Of a stretch of DNA of 16,026 bases, positions 1 through 8,559 are shown one piece after another. Source of the stretch: Rhodospirillaceae bacterium. Its GTDB lineage: Bacteria; Pseudomonadota; Alphaproteobacteria; Rhodospirillales; Magnetovibrionaceae. Under the pieces are notes generated by a model. That model saw nothing but the letters and a program-made list of their open reading frames with translations, searched no databases and was not told where the DNA came from. The DNA is taken from positions 5,633-21,658 of the forward strand of contig NVTL01000056.1 in the NCBI GenBank assembly GCA_002401565.1. Direction: 5' to 3'. A program made the position numbers and the translations under genes. The number at the start of each line of letters is the position of its first letter. Within the stretch, counting starts at the first letter, position 1.

Positions 1-54
1 TTTCTGCATCCCAAGGATTTTTTTGCTACTCTGATTGAAATCGAGGAGGAATGA
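1..54 (+). CDS. 3' end of an upstream gene (partial, unidentified)
   Basis: An open frame enters the window and ends at TGA 52-54, giving the tail FLHPKDFFATLIEIEEE. The next gene starts with GTG directly after this stop, which suggests translational coupling in one operon. The visible 17 residues are too few to assign a family. The acidic C-terminus is the only notable trait. The frame is open by necessity over so short a stretch, so its reality rests mostly on the tight junction with the next gene. Confidence 0.5.
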   Translation, partial: FLHPKDFFATLIEIEEE

Positions 55-273
55 GTGAGCGATCAAAAGAAATACGATTCAACGGACCCCAAAGACTTTG
101 ACTTTGAAATGACTGGCATTAGTCAGGTTAAGATCAATACAAAGTGGATTTGGATTACGGTGGCTTCTTTGGTCGTTTTTTTCATCATTGCTGGAACGAT
201 GCTTGTTATTTCTGCGCAATCAAGACCTGCGACGATTAATTCGGGTGGGTATACGGGCGGCGAAGAGTGGTAA
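55..273 (+). CDS. Small single-pass membrane protein, 72 aa, unknown function
   Basis: I do not recognise this family. The start is GTG 55, preceded by a strong Shine-Dalgarno GAGGAGG at 43-49 with 5 nt spacing. A rival ATG at 51 runs in another frame and stops after about 16 codons. The protein has an acidic, hydrophilic N-terminal part (about 1-30, rich in Asp and Lys), one clear membrane segment (about 31-53, starting WIWITVASLVVFF) and a short Gly-rich tail ending GGEEW. No Cys or His pattern suggests metal or heme binding. It lies immediately after the preceding stop and 29 bp before another tiny membrane protein. The pair could be accessory subunits of a membrane complex encoded upstream of the window; that is inference only. 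Confidence 0.75.
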   Translation: MSDQKKYDSTDPKDFDFEMTGISQVKINTKWIWITVASLVVFFIIAGTMLVISAQSRPATINSGGYTGGEEW

Positions 274-302
274 TTTTAATTTTTATGTGTGAGTGATTTT
301 TT

Positions 303-437
303 ATGGCTTATGAACGTCCCAAAATTGGTTTAAGTCCCAGAGTTGTGAAGTGGGTTTGTGTCTACTTGTCGATTATGTTTTTCCCGGCCGTGATCATGAT
401 GTTGGTGATCAGAGCGGATATGACTGGTTTGTTTTAA
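303..437 (+). CDS. Very small membrane protein, 44 aa, unknown function
   Basis: ATG 303 to TAA 435-437 encodes a 44-residue protein starting MAYERPKIGLSPRVV and ending MTGLF. It has a basic N-terminus and one hydrophobic segment (about 17-38, including VYLSIMFFPAVIMMLVI), so it should be a single-span inner-membrane microprotein. The ribosome-binding site is weak: the leader is T-rich with only GTGAGTG about 9 nt upstream. It lies 29 bp after the 72-aa membrane protein, and tag starts 2 nt after its stop, so coupling on both sides is plausible. The family is unknown to me. Its positive-inside signature and tight packing make it more likely a gene than chance. Confidence 0.6.
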   Translation: MAYERPKIGLSPRVVKWVCVYLSIMFFPAVIMMLVIRADMTGLF

Positions 438-439
438 AC

Positions 440-988
440 ATGCCTGACGATCCAAATTGGTATTGCGATGTGGCGGCAAAAAGCGAACTCCACCGCCCGT
501 ATCACGATACCGAATACGGATTTGGGGGGAAGGGCGAGGCGGCTCTTTATGAGCTGTTGTGTTTGGAAGTTTTTCAAGCCGGGTTGTCTTGGGAGCTGAT
601 TTTAAAAAAGCGCGCGACGACTTTTGAAGCTTTTTCAGAGTTTGACGTCGATACGGTCGCTGCTTTTGACGATAAAGACATCAAACGTCTACTAGATAAC
701 GTCGGAATTATCCGTAACCGTTTGAAAATAAACTCAATTATTCATAATGCTCAGGTCATGCAAAATTTGCGCAAAAGCCATGGTGGATTTCCAAAATGGT
801 TGGATGCCCATCACCCTTTGGCCCATGCGGACTGGGTGAAACTGTTTAAAAAGACCTTTAAATTCACCGGGCCCGAAGTGGTGAACGAGTTTTTAATGAG
901 TGCCGGCTATCTTAAAGGGGCGCACCGGGAAAGTTGCCCAACGTATCAAAAAATAGCCAAAACCAATCCCCCTTGGATGCGGAGCTAA
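440..988 (+). CDS. tag: DNA-3-methyladenine glycosylase I
   Basis: This base-excision repair enzyme removes 3-methyladenine from alkylated DNA. It is 182 aa, close to the E. coli Tag length of 187. The Tag zinc site is fully kept: Cys9 and His22 (13 apart, as in E. coli C4/H17) and His162 and Cys166 (4 apart, as in H175/C179). The block YHDTEYG (21-27) followed by CLEVFQAGLSW (41-51) includes Glu43, equivalent to the substrate-binding Glu38. I chose ATG 440 because homology begins at once; the frame is open to an earlier start at 350, but that would overlap most of the preceding 44-aa membrane gene. The start follows the previous stop by 2 nt with no clear Shine-Dalgarno, which suggests coupling. 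The next gene starts 3 nt after the stop. Confidence 0.95.
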   Translation: MPDDPNWYCDVAAKSELHRPYHDTEYGFGGKGEAALYELLCLEVFQAGLSWELILKKRATTFEAFSEFDVDTVAAFDDKDIKRLLDNVGIIRNRLKINSIIHNAQVMQNLRKSHGGFPKWLDAHHPLAHADWVKLFKKTFKFTGPEVVNEFLMSAGYLKGAHRESCPTYQKIAKTNPPWMRS

Positions 989-991
989 ACC

Positions 992-1414
992 ATGAAATAT
1001 CTTGTGATGATTTTAAGTGCTTTGATGCTGAGTGCTCCGGCTTTGGCCCAAGATGCAACGTCTAAAGCTTCGGTCAGCCTGAAAGATTGCAAACGTTTGG
1101 TGAAACACAAACCGCGCGCCGATGTGGCTTATAAAGCCGGCGTGGATGTGCGCGGAAAACCCGTCGTCGCGGCCCACGGTCCGGGTGCCGATGCGGGTGC
1201 GTTTAAGTTGCCCGATAAAATCACCATCGATTTTGGTCTGGATTTGGCCGGAAAATACGGCATCAGCGGAGCCGGGGAACATACGGCCACAACCTCTCTA
1301 TTTCCCGTGGTTTATGACTTGGGCATGGGCGGATTGACGGTCAATGGCAAACGTTTAACGTCGGACGATTCGCGCGCAATTGAAAAAGCCTGTGAAACGA
1401 TCTTGAACAAATAA
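992..1414 (+). CDS. Exported hypothetical protein, 140 aa
   Basis: The N-terminus is a classical Sec signal peptide (MKYLVMILSALMLSAPALA, cleavage likely before QDATSK), so the mature protein of about 121 residues should be periplasmic. The mature part has two Cys (in DCKRL near residue 33 and ACETI near 134), which could form a disulfide, and a conserved-looking middle with ADVAYKAGVDVRGKPVVAAH. I recall similar small proteins annotated as hypothetical in Rhodospirillales genomes, but I know no function. It starts 3 nt after the tag stop, so the two are probably co-transcribed. There is no heme motif or lipobox. Confidence 0.85.
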   Translation: MKYLVMILSALMLSAPALAQDATSKASVSLKDCKRLVKHKPRADVAYKAGVDVRGKPVVAAHGPGADAGAFKLPDKITIDFGLDLAGKYGISGAGEHTATTSLFPVVYDLGMGGLTVNGKRLTSDDSRAIEKACETILNK

Positions 1415-1454
1415 GGGTCTAAATCCGTGCAATTGCCCCATTTTACCGCAATCA

Positions 1455-1483
1455 TTGCCCAGACCGCTTCCATCGCTTAAAGT
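1455..1483 (+). promoter_or_regulatory. Candidate sigma70-type promoter for lolCD
   Basis: TTGCCC at 1455-1460 and TAAAGT at 1478-1483 are separated by 17 bp, each matching 4 of 6 consensus positions. It lies 41 bp before the lolC start. A match this weak occurs often by chance, so the call rests on location and spacing. Confidence 0.3.
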
Positions 1484-1523
1484 CACCACAAGTTTTACGT
1501 CACATAAATTTAGGCATGTATCG

Positions 1524-2768
1524 ATGTTTTCCACATTTGAATGGATGATGGCCATTCGCTATCTTCGGGCACGGCGCAAAGAAGGCTTTGTATCCGTCAT
1601 TGCTTGGTTTTCCCTGTTGGGCATCGCCATTGGCGTTGCGACCCTGATCATCGTCATGAGCGTCATGAACGGCTTTCGCGCCGAATTGATGAACCGTATT
1701 TTGGGGTTAAACGGACATGTGAATGTTTATGCCTCGGTCGGCACCATGACCGACGCCGATGCCAAGGCTAAAATCGTGTTGCAAGTTCCCGGCGTGATCT
1801 CGGCATCGCCCCTGATCGAAGGCCAAGTCATGGCCACCAATAACGGTCAAGCCCGTGGTGCGGTGATGCGGGGCATCAAAACCGATGACCTGCGCGCCCG
1901 GACAATTTTGTCCAGCAACATCAAAGCCGGAAGCTTGGACGACTTTGGCCCCGACGACAGCATCGTCATCGGCACCGAAATGGCCCGGCGTTTGGGCGTA
2001 ATGGTGGGCGATAAAATCACGGTTATTTCGCCAAAGGGCCAGGCCACAGCGTTTGGCACCGTGCCGCGCATGCGCGCGTTCAGAGTTGTCGCAACGTTTT
2101 CCATTGGCATGTTTGAATATGATTCCGGCTTTGCGTTTATTCCGCTGCACGCCGCGCAAATCTATTTCCAAATGCCTGATACGGTCAGTAATTTAGAAGT
2201 CTTTGTGGAAGACACCGGCAAAACCACCGAAATAGGGGAGTCCATAAAACTCGCCTTAAACGGGGATGCACGGGTGTTTGATTGGCAAAAAACCAACGCC
2301 AGCTTTTTTAATGCCATTCAGGTTGAACGCAATGTGATGTTTTTGATTTTGACGCTGATCATCGTGGTCGCGGCCTTTAACATCATTTCCAGCCTGATCA
2401 TGTTGGTCAAAGACAAGGGTAGGGACATCGCGATTTTGCGCACCATGGGGGCAACCCGTGGCATGATCATGCGCATATTCTTTATTGCCGGGGCGTCGAT
2501 TGGCGTTTTTGGCACCATGGGCGGCTTTGCTTTGGGTTTGTGGTTTTCGTTGAACATCGAAACCATTCGCCAATGGATTCAGGCCGTCACCGGCACCGAA
2601 TTGTTTGCCGCCGAAATCTATTTCCTGTCGCAATTGCCCGCCAAAGTGGACCCCATGGAAGTCATGGCGACCGTATTGATGGGATTGGGCCTGTCGTTTT
2701 TGGCCACCCTGTATCCCTCGTGGCGCGCCGCACGGTTAGACCCAGCGGAGGCTCTGCGCTATGAGTAG
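1524..2768 (+). CDS. lolC: Lipoprotein-releasing ABC transporter permease (LolC/LolE family)
   Basis: This inner-membrane permease pairs with LolD to extract outer-membrane lipoproteins and pass them to the periplasmic chaperone LolA. From ATG 1524 it is 414 aa, the usual family size. It shows the four-span layout: a first segment at about 25-48, a large periplasmic domain (about 50-265), then segments near 270-294, 318-342 and 378-400. The family C-terminus PAEALRYE is intact. The stretch [12 protein letters not shown] (179-189) lies where LolC carries the LolA-binding hook. The frame is open upstream to a TTG at 1455, but homology begins at [14 protein letters not shown]. One hybrid permease, rather than separate LolC and LolE, is usual in alphaproteobacteria and would act as a homodimer. 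It overlaps lolD by 8 bp. Confidence 0.95.
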   Translation: MFSTFEWMMAIRYLRARRKEGFVSVIAWFSLLGIAIGVATLIIVMSVMNGFRAELMNRILGLNGHVNVYASVGTMTDADAKAKIVLQVPGVISASPLIEGQVMATNNGQARGAVMRGIKTDDLRARTILSSNIKAGSLDDFGPDDSIVIGTEMARRLGVMVGDKITVISPKGQATAFGTVPRMRAFRVVATFSIGMFEYDSGFAFIPLHAAQIYFQMPDTVSNLEVFVEDTGKTTEIGESIKLALNGDARVFDWQKTNASFFNAIQVERNVMFLILTLIIVVAAFNIISSLIMLVKDKGRDIAILRTMGATRGMIMRIFFIAGASIGVFGTMGGFALGLWFSLNIETIRQWIQAVTGTELFAAEIYFLSQLPAKVDPMEVMATVLMGLGLSFLATLYPSWRAARLDPAEALRYE

Positions 2769-3438
2769 TGTCTTAAGATTTGATGGTGTAAAGCGGTCCT
2801 TTGGCCGCGCCAACACCCAACTTCACGTGCTGAAAGGCGCTGATTTTGAGATTAATACCGGGGAAATTGTGGCCCTTGTCGGCCCCAGTGGTTCGGGTAA
2901 ATCGACCTTGCTGCAGCTGGCTGGATTGTTGGAAAAACCTGATGCCGGGGAAGTTTTTATTGTCGGCGAGGCTTGTTCAAAACTGAACGACGACCGCCGC
3001 ACAGAATTGCGCCGTAAACATCTTGGTTTTGTGTATCAATATCATCACCTGTTGCCGGAATTTTCCGCCGTAGAAAACATCGTGATTCCGCAAATTATCG
3101 CCGGATTGGACAAAAAAGTCGCCAACGAGCGGTCTTTGCAGTTGTTGGAAACTTTGGGATTGTCCGACCGGGTTGAACATCGCCCGGCGGAACTCAGCGG
3201 CGGCGAACAGCAACGTGTCGCCATTGCCCGCGCCTTGGCCAATGCGCCCAGTTTGTTGCTGGCCGATGAACCGACCGGGAACTTAGACCCAGATACTGCC
3301 GGGGACGTGTTTAACATCTTGTTGAACCTGACCCGTCAGGTGGGCCTAACGGCATTAATCGCCACGCATAACATGGCCTTGGCCGCGCGTATGGATCGCA
3401 TCGTGCGTTTAGAAGACGGTCATTTGATTGAAGTCTAG
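2761..3438 (+). CDS. lolD: Lipoprotein-releasing system ATP-binding protein LolD
   Basis: This is the cytoplasmic ATPase that powers lipoprotein release through the LolC/E permease. At 225 aa it has the family length and every ABC motif: Walker A GPSGSGKS (41-48), Q-loop Gln93, signature LSGGEQQR (145-152), Walker B LLLADE (165-170) with catalytic Glu170, D-loop NLD and H-loop His203. The start ATG 2761 lies inside the last codons of lolC (8-bp overlap), typical of coupled subunits. The stop TAG 3436-3438 shares a CTAG with the stop of the convergent EamA gene. In many alphaproteobacteria dnaE follows directly; here the EamA gene intervenes. Confidence 0.97.
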   Translation: MSSVLRFDGVKRSFGRANTQLHVLKGADFEINTGEIVALVGPSGSGKSTLLQLAGLLEKPDAGEVFIVGEACSKLNDDRRTELRRKHLGFVYQYHHLLPEFSAVENIVIPQIIAGLDKKVANERSLQLLETLGLSDRVEHRPAELSGGEQQRVAIARALANAPSLLLADEPTGNLDPDTAGDVFNILLNLTRQVGLTALIATHNMALAARMDRIVRLEDGHLIEV

Positions 3439-4304
3439 TTCCGCCTAAAGCGTTTCCACAAACCAACATTAACCACCAAACCGACGATGATCAGGACCGA
3501 GCCCGTGGCTTTTGTTAAGCTTAAGCTTTCGCCCAAGACTATGGCGGCACTGGTCAGGCCAAATGCGGGCACCAACAGGGAAAATGGCGCCACCATGCTG
3601 GCGGGGTAAAGCTTTAACAACTTGCCCCACAAACCAAAGCCAATCAACGTGGACGCAACCACCAAATAGCCAATGGTCGCAACACCCTTTAAATTGATGT
3701 GGGTGAGGGCATAGACAATTTTGTCTGTATCTTCAAACATCCAAGACAACGCAAACAACGGCACCGCTGCCACCAATGAAGCCCAAACAAACAAGCCCAA
3801 CATACTGTCGGCGTGCGATTTTTTGATGATGATATTGGCCACGCCCCAACAGGCCGCTGCGGCGATCACCATCATAAATGCGGATACAACGCCGCCTTGA
3901 CCCAAATCCAACGCAATCAAAAGCAAGCCCGCTAGGGCAATGGGAATGCCAAGGTATTGTTCAAGTTTTGGCCGTTCTTGTAAAAATATGGCGGCAAAGA
4001 TTACGGTGAAAAACGCTTGGGCTTGTAACACCAGTGACGCCAAGCCCGCAGGCATGCCTAAATCCATACCGATAAACAGCAACGAAAATTTCGCAACGCC
4101 CAAAACCAATCCAACACCAACCACATAAGCAAACGGAATGTTGGGGCGGGGGATAAACCACGCAAATAAAACGCCCGTCGCCGCAAACCGCAAAGCGTTC
4201 AGCAAAATCGGCGGAAAATCATCGAGCCCAATGCGGATCACGACAAAATTCACGCCCCAAATAGCCGCCACCAAAACCGCCCAAAGGATATGTTTTGTTT
4301 CCAT
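3435..4304 (-). CDS. EamA/DMT-family transporter, 289 aa
   Basis: This is a drug/metabolite-superfamily permease of the 10-helix EamA type. Ten hydrophobic segments can be picked out in two repeats. The first repeat begins [19 protein letters not shown], with the WG.NF pattern of the family; the second begins near [12 protein letters not shown] (about residue 150). The lysine-rich C-terminus GLWKRFRRN is cytoplasmic. The substrate cannot be read from sequence; family members export amino acids, sugars or metabolites. ATG is at 4302-4304, with AAGG 7 nt before it on the minus strand. It lies on the strand opposite to its neighbours: convergent with lolD, sharing 4 bp including the stops, and divergent from dnaE across 118 bp. 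Confidence 0.9.
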   Translation of the reverse strand: METKHILWAVLVAAIWGVNFVVIRIGLDDFPPILLNALRFAATGVLFAWFIPRPNIPFAYVVGVGLVLGVAKFSLLFIGMDLGMPAGLASLVLQAQAFFTVIFAAIFLQERPKLEQYLGIPIALAGLLLIALDLGQGGVVSAFMMVIAAAACWGVANIIIKKSHADSMLGLFVWASLVAAVPLFALSWMFEDTDKIVYALTHINLKGVATIGYLVVASTLIGFGLWGKLLKLYPASMVAPFSLLVPAFGLTSAAIVLGESLSLTKATGSVLIIVGLVVNVGLWKRFRRN

Positions 4305-4345
4305 AAGGGAACCTTAAAACAGGGCTGATCGACCCGGCAAGAGCC

Positions 4346-4365
4346 GTTTTGTCAGGGTACAAAAC
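4346..4365. promoter_or_regulatory. Inverted repeat in the eamA-dnaE divergent region
   Basis: GTTTTGT and ACAAAAC form a perfect 7-bp inverted repeat around the 6-bp spacer CAGGGT. It lies between the divergent starts, 42 bp from the eamA start and 58 bp from the dnaE start, so a repressor or activator bound here could affect either gene. Arms this short occur by chance, so this is a candidate operator only. Confidence 0.25.
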
Positions 4366-4422
4366 AATTGGGGAAAACTTTAGGTGTTAGAATCGCATGA
4401 GGTGTGGAATTCTAGGCTCATT

Positions 4423-7400
4423 ATGGCCCATGCATCTTTTGTCCATTTGCGCGTTCACAGCGCTTATTCCCTTTCCGAAGGGGCGATCCGTATTCCCAAT
4501 TTGGTGGAATATTGTACGGTGTCCAAGATGCCTGCGGTTGCCGTGACCGATACCAACAACTTGTTTGGCGCGTTGGAATTTTCACAAACGGCCTCAAAAT
4601 CAGGCATTCAGCCGATTATTGGGTGTCAACTTGCGCTGAATCGCGAAGGCCCCGGCGTACCACAACCCGGACGCACAATGACCGCTTTTGCCCCCGATCA
4701 AGTCGTGGTGTTGGTGCAAAGCGACGAAGGGTATCGCAATCTGTTGAAATTGCTGTCCATTGCTTACATGGACAGCGAAGACGTCGAAGATCCCAAAGTC
4801 ACCTTTGCCGATCTGGACAAACACGCGGCGGGCTTAATATTGCTGACGGGCAGCGTCAAAGGCCCGGTGGGTCGTGCCTTGGTGGATGGTCAGGACGAAT
4901 TGGCGCAAGATTTATTAGAACGCCTGCATAAATCCTTTGGCGACCGCCTGTACATCGAATTGCAACGCCATGGTTTGCGTGATGAAGCCAAGATTGAACC
5001 CGCCTTATTAAACATGGCGTACGATATGGGCATTGGCTTGGTTGCCACCAACGAATGCTTTTTCCCCGATCAAAAAATGTATGACGCTCACGATGCGCTG
5101 ATTTGCATTGCCGCGGGGGCGTATGTGGGCCAAGGCGATCGCAGACGTCTGACGCCGGATCACTATTTCAAAAGCCCGCGCGAAATGGAAGTCCTGTTCG
5201 CCGACCTTCCCGAAGCCATTGCCAATACCCTTGTGATTGCCAAACGTTGTGCGTTCAAAGTTCCCAACGTTGATCCCATTTTGCCGCCGTTTGATTGCGG
5301 GCCGGGCCTGAACGAAGAAGACGAGTTGCGCAAACAGGCCGTTGCAGGGCTGGATAAACGCCTTGAAGCCCAGCTGTATACAGTCGACATGGCTGAGGAC
5401 AAAAAAGAAGAAATCGCCAAGCCGTACCGTGAACGATTGGATTTCGAACTTAAAGTCATCATCGACATGGGCTTTCCGGGATATTTCTTGATCGTTGCGG
5501 ATTTCATCAAATGGTCCAAAGACCAAGGCATTCCCGTGGGGCCGGGCCGTGGTTCGGGTGCTGGTTCAGTTGTCGCGTGGGTGCTGACCATTACCGACCT
5601 TGATCCGTTGCGTTTTGGTTTGCTGTTCGAACGGTTCTTGAACCCTGAACGTGTATCCATGCCCGATTTCGATATCGATTTTTGCCAAGATCGCCGCGAT
5701 GAAGTGATCAAATATGTGCAGGAAAAATATGGTCGCGATCACGTGGCGCAGATTATTACCTTTGGTAAGTTGCAGGCCCGTGCGGTGTTGCGCGATGTGG
5801 GCCGGGTATTGGAAATGCCGTACGGTCAAATTGATCGCATTTGTAAAATGGTGCCTAACGATCCGGGCAAGGCCATGACTTTGCCCGAAGCCATCAATGC
5901 CGAGCCTCAGCTGCGCGAAATGATCCGCGACGATGAAACCGTTGCGCGCCTGATGGAAATTGCCAAGCCGTTAGAAGGCCTGTACCGCCATGCGTCCACC
6001 CACGCGGCGGGTGTGGTGATTGGCGACCGGCCTTTGGATAAACTGGTGCCGTTGTACCGCGATCCAAAATCCGACATGCCCGTGACGGGCTTTAACATGA
6101 AGTTCGTTGAACAAGCGGGCTTGGTGAAATACGATTTTCTGGGGCTAAAGACTCTAACCGTGCTGTCCATGGCGGTGAAGTTCGCCAAAGAAGGCGGTCA
6201 TACGGTCGATTTAGAAGGCGTGCCGCTGGACGATCAGCCATCCTTTGATCTGTTGCAACGGGCCGAAACCCAAGGTGTTTTCCAGTTGGAATCCGCGGGC
6301 ATGAAAGATCAGTTGCGGGGGCTGAAACCAACCACGTTCGAAGACATCATCGCTATTGTGGCGTTGTATCGTCCGGGTCCTATGGAAAACATTCCGGCCT
6401 ATATTCGCCGTAAACACGGTGAAGAAGAACCCGATTACATGTATCCGACGCTGCAGCCGATCTTAGATGAGACCTTTGGTATTATCATTTATCAAGAACA
6501 GGTCATGCAGATCGCCCAGGAACTTTCGGGCTATTCCTTGGGCGGGGCGGATTTGCTGCGCCGGGCCATGGGTAAAAAGATTCAGGCCGAAATGGACGCC
6601 CAACGCAAAACCTTTGTGGATGGGGCCGTGGGCCGGGGGGTTCCAGAGCAAAAAGCCGACGAAATTTTTGACCAAGTGAACAAGTTCGCGGGCTATGGTT
6701 TTAACAAATCACACGCCGCAGCCTATGCCTTAGTGGCGTATCATACGGCCTATATGAAAGCCAACTATCCGCACGAATTTATGGCGGCGTCGATGACTTT
6801 GGATATGGGCAATGTCGATAAACTAAACGCTTACCGCCAAGAATTAGACCGCATGGGTATTGAGCTAAAATGCCCAAGTATCAACGATTCAGAGACTTTC
6901 TTTAAAGTTGAACGTGATGAAAATGGCAAGGGTACAGCCATTCGCTATGCCTTGGCCGCGCTGAAAAACGTGGGCGAAGCGGCGATGCAGACCATCATCA
7001 ATGAACGCACAAAAAACGGCCCTTACAAAGACATTGATGACTTTGCCGGGCGTTTAGACACCCGCCAAGTGAACAAGCGCCAGATGGAAAACATGGTGCG
7101 GTCCGGCACGTTTGATTGCCTGAATTCAAATCGCAAGCAAATGTACACGGGCCTTGAAGCCATTGTTGGTGAAGCTGCGGCCCAGATGACGGAACGCGAA
7201 AGCAATCAAATGGGTATGTTTGGCGGCGATGATCAGCCAACGCAATCGATCCGTTTGCCCGATGTGGCCGATTGGCCGCCCATGGAAAAGCTCCGCGAAG
7301 AATTTGGCGCCATTGGCTTTTACCTGTCGGCTCACCCGCTGGACAGTTACGGCAAAAGCCTGGAACGATTGGGTGTTCAGTCCATTGGCGAGATTTTAGC

Positions 7401-7899
7401 GCGGGGCCAAACGGGCAACTTTACGCTGGCGGGGTCCGTGGTCAGCAAAAACGAACGCATCAGCCAAAAAGGCAACCGTTACGCCTTTTTGTCGTGCTCA
7501 GATGCCAGTGGGGCCTTTGAAGTCACGCTGTTTTCCGAAACCCTAACCGCGGCCGGAGATTTGTTGGTGGCGGGCACGCCCGTGCTGATTAAGGCCACGG
7601 CTCAGTTCGAAGGCGAAAGCGTGCGTCTGACGGCTCAATCGGTCAAGGGCTTGGACAAATTGGTGTCACAAACCGCGGCGGGCCTAAAGATTACGATCAA
7701 TTCAGACAAACCCATCGCCGCGTTAAAAAACATGGTCGAAAATGCGAACCGGGGACGAGGTCACGTGACCATCGTCGCCCGAACCGCCACCCAAGACGTA
7801 AAAATCAGCCTCGACAAGGCTCAAAACATCGCCGTAACGCCGGAACTTCTGTACGAAGTCCATTCCATTGGCGGCATTGTCGAAGTACAGGAAGTTTAG
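4423..7899 (+). CDS. dnaE: DNA polymerase III subunit alpha
   Basis: This is the catalytic subunit of the replicative polymerase. From ATG 4423 it is 1158 aa, matching E. coli-type DnaE. The frame is open to a GTG at 4384, but homology begins at ASFVHLRVHSAYSLSEG. Domains in order are: PHP (about 1-270), with HLRVH as in E. coli, where the metal site is degenerate, so proofreading by this domain is unlikely; palm with GPGRGSGAGS and PDFDIDF, whose Asp417 and Asp419 plus Asp571 (YDFLGLKT) match the E. coli triad 401/403/555 at a constant offset of 16; fingers and a helix-hairpin-helix region; clamp-binding motif QMGMF (929-933); and an OB fold (about residues 1000-1070). The stop lies 3 bp from the stop of the convergent b561 gene. 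Confidence 0.98.
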   Translation: MAHASFVHLRVHSAYSLSEGAIRIPNLVEYCTVSKMPAVAVTDTNNLFGALEFSQTASKSGIQPIIGCQLALNREGPGVPQPGRTMTAFAPDQVVVLVQSDEGYRNLLKLLSIAYMDSEDVEDPKVTFADLDKHAAGLILLTGSVKGPVGRALVDGQDELAQDLLERLHKSFGDRLYIELQRHGLRDEAKIEPALLNMAYDMGIGLVATNECFFPDQKMYDAHDALICIAAGAYVGQGDRRRLTPDHYFKSPREMEVLFADLPEAIANTLVIAKRCAFKVPNVDPILPPFDCGPGLNEEDELRKQAVAGLDKRLEAQLYTVDMAEDKKEEIAKPYRERLDFELKVIIDMGFPGYFLIVADFIKWSKDQGIPVGPGRGSGAGSVVAWVLTITDLDPLRFGLLFERFLNPERVSMPDFDIDFCQDRRDEVIKYVQEKYGRDHVAQIITFGKLQARAVLRDVGRVLEMPYGQIDRICKMVPNDPGKAMTLPEAINAEPQLREMIRDDETVARLMEIAKPLEGLYRHASTHAAGVVIGDRPLDKLVPLYRDPKSDMPVTGFNMKFVEQAGLVKYDFLGLKTLTVLSMAVKFAKEGGHTVDLEGVPLDDQPSFDLLQRAETQGVFQLESAGMKDQLRGLKPTTFEDIIAIVALYRPGPMENIPAYIRRKHGEEEPDYMYPTLQPILDETFGIIIYQEQVMQIAQELSGYSLGGADLLRRAMGKKIQAEMDAQRKTFVDGAVGRGVPEQKADEIFDQVNKFAGYGFNKSHAAAYALVAYHTAYMKANYPHEFMAASMTLDMGNVDKLNAYRQELDRMGIELKCPSINDSETFFKVERDENGKGTAIRYALAALKNVGEAAMQTIINERTKNGPYKDIDDFAGRLDTRQVNKRQMENMVRSGTFDCLNSNRKQMYTGLEAIVGEAAAQMTERESNQMGMFGGDDQPTQSIRLPDVADWPPMEKLREEFGAIGFYLSAHPLDSYGKSLERLGVQSIGEILARGQTGNFTLAGSVVSKNERISQKGNRYAFLSCSDASGAFEVTLFSETLTAAGDLLVAGTPVLIKATAQFEGESVRLTAQSVKGLDKLVSQTAAGLKITINSDKPIAALKNMVENANRGRGHVTIVARTATQDVKISLDKAQNIAVTPELLYEVHSIGGIVEVQEV

Positions 7900-7902
7900 C
7901 CC

Positions 7903-8433
7903 TTAAGCTTTACCAAACCACATGCGTTTGAAGATTGAATCTTTGATGATGAAGGCATGATACAGCCCGCCAATCACATGAAGAGCGATCAGCGCCATCA
8001 TGATTTTGGTTGAAATGCCGTGCACATAGCGGGGTACAAAGGCAAAAAAATCTTCGGGGATCGTGCCTTGTCCCAAAAACACAACTTCAAACAAACCCGA
8101 AAAAAGCGCCAGCGATACACCGCTGACGGCAATCAACAAGGTCAAAAGGTTCAACGCGTAATGCGCCGCAACGCCCATTTTATCAAGGGTTGGCTTGCCC
8201 GTGGTCAAATGGTCTGGTTGCGGTGATTTTTTACGCCAGAAAATCCGTGTCAGCGTTAACATAAAGACAAAACTGCCCAGCAACATGTGGATGCGCAGGT
8301 TATCGACTTTGCTGGGTTCACTATTTTCGATGTTGGCCAGAACCAAGCTTCCGGTCACCAAAAGGAACATAATGACGGTGGCGGTCAGCCAATGCAGGGC
8401 GATTTGCGGGGTGTTGTATTTGGTTAGTTTCAT
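7903..8433 (-). CDS. Cytochrome b561 family protein, 176 aa
   Basis: This is an integral-membrane diheme b-type cytochrome that moves electrons between the quinone pool and periplasmic partners. The prokaryotic b561 pattern is clear: His14 in IALHW, His49 in LRIHM, and His152 and His159 in ALHVIGGLYHA, with further His at 91 and 138. Four hydrophobic segments are visible (about 15-35, 48-66, 92-118 and 140-165), and the length is typical. On the minus strand a GGAG lies 9 nt before ATG (8431-8433). It is divergent from the SUMF1-like gene and stands near two exported c-type cytochromes, so a role as their membrane donor or acceptor is plausible. DHC cytochromes like the one at 10207 are known to sit with cytochrome b genes elsewhere. 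Confidence 0.93.
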   Translation of the reverse strand: MKLTKYNTPQIALHWLTATVIMFLLVTGSLVLANIENSEPSKVDNLRIHMLLGSFVFMLTLTRIFWRKKSPQPDHLTTGKPTLDKMGVAAHYALNLLTLLIAVSGVSLALFSGLFEVVFLGQGTIPEDFFAFVPRYVHGISTKIMMALIALHVIGGLYHAFIIKDSIFKRMWFGKA

Positions 8434-8491
8434 TGTTCAGAACTCCGAGAGGGAAAAGGTGAATATCCTCCCAAATATTCTTTCAAATCCG

Positions 8492-8519
8492 TATATAAAC
8501 TAATCCTAATATCCGTCAA
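8492..8519 (-). promoter_or_regulatory. Candidate sigma70-type promoter for cytochrome b561
   Basis: On the minus strand TTGACG (8519 to 8514) is followed after 16 bp by TATATA (8497 to 8492). The -35 matches 5 of 6 and the -10 matches 4 of 6 consensus bases. It stands 58 bp upstream of the b561 ATG, in the 126-bp divergent region before the SUMF1-like gene. It is the best promoter-like match I found in the window. Confidence 0.5.
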
Positions 8520-8559
8520 GCCTGTTTGAATTGTTTTGCAAAAAAGCAGTGGGTAGGGC

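Noticed and set aside
350..439. Longer start for tag at 350
   Set aside because: The added 30 residues lack Tag similarity and are the out-of-frame reading of the 44-aa membrane protein gene.
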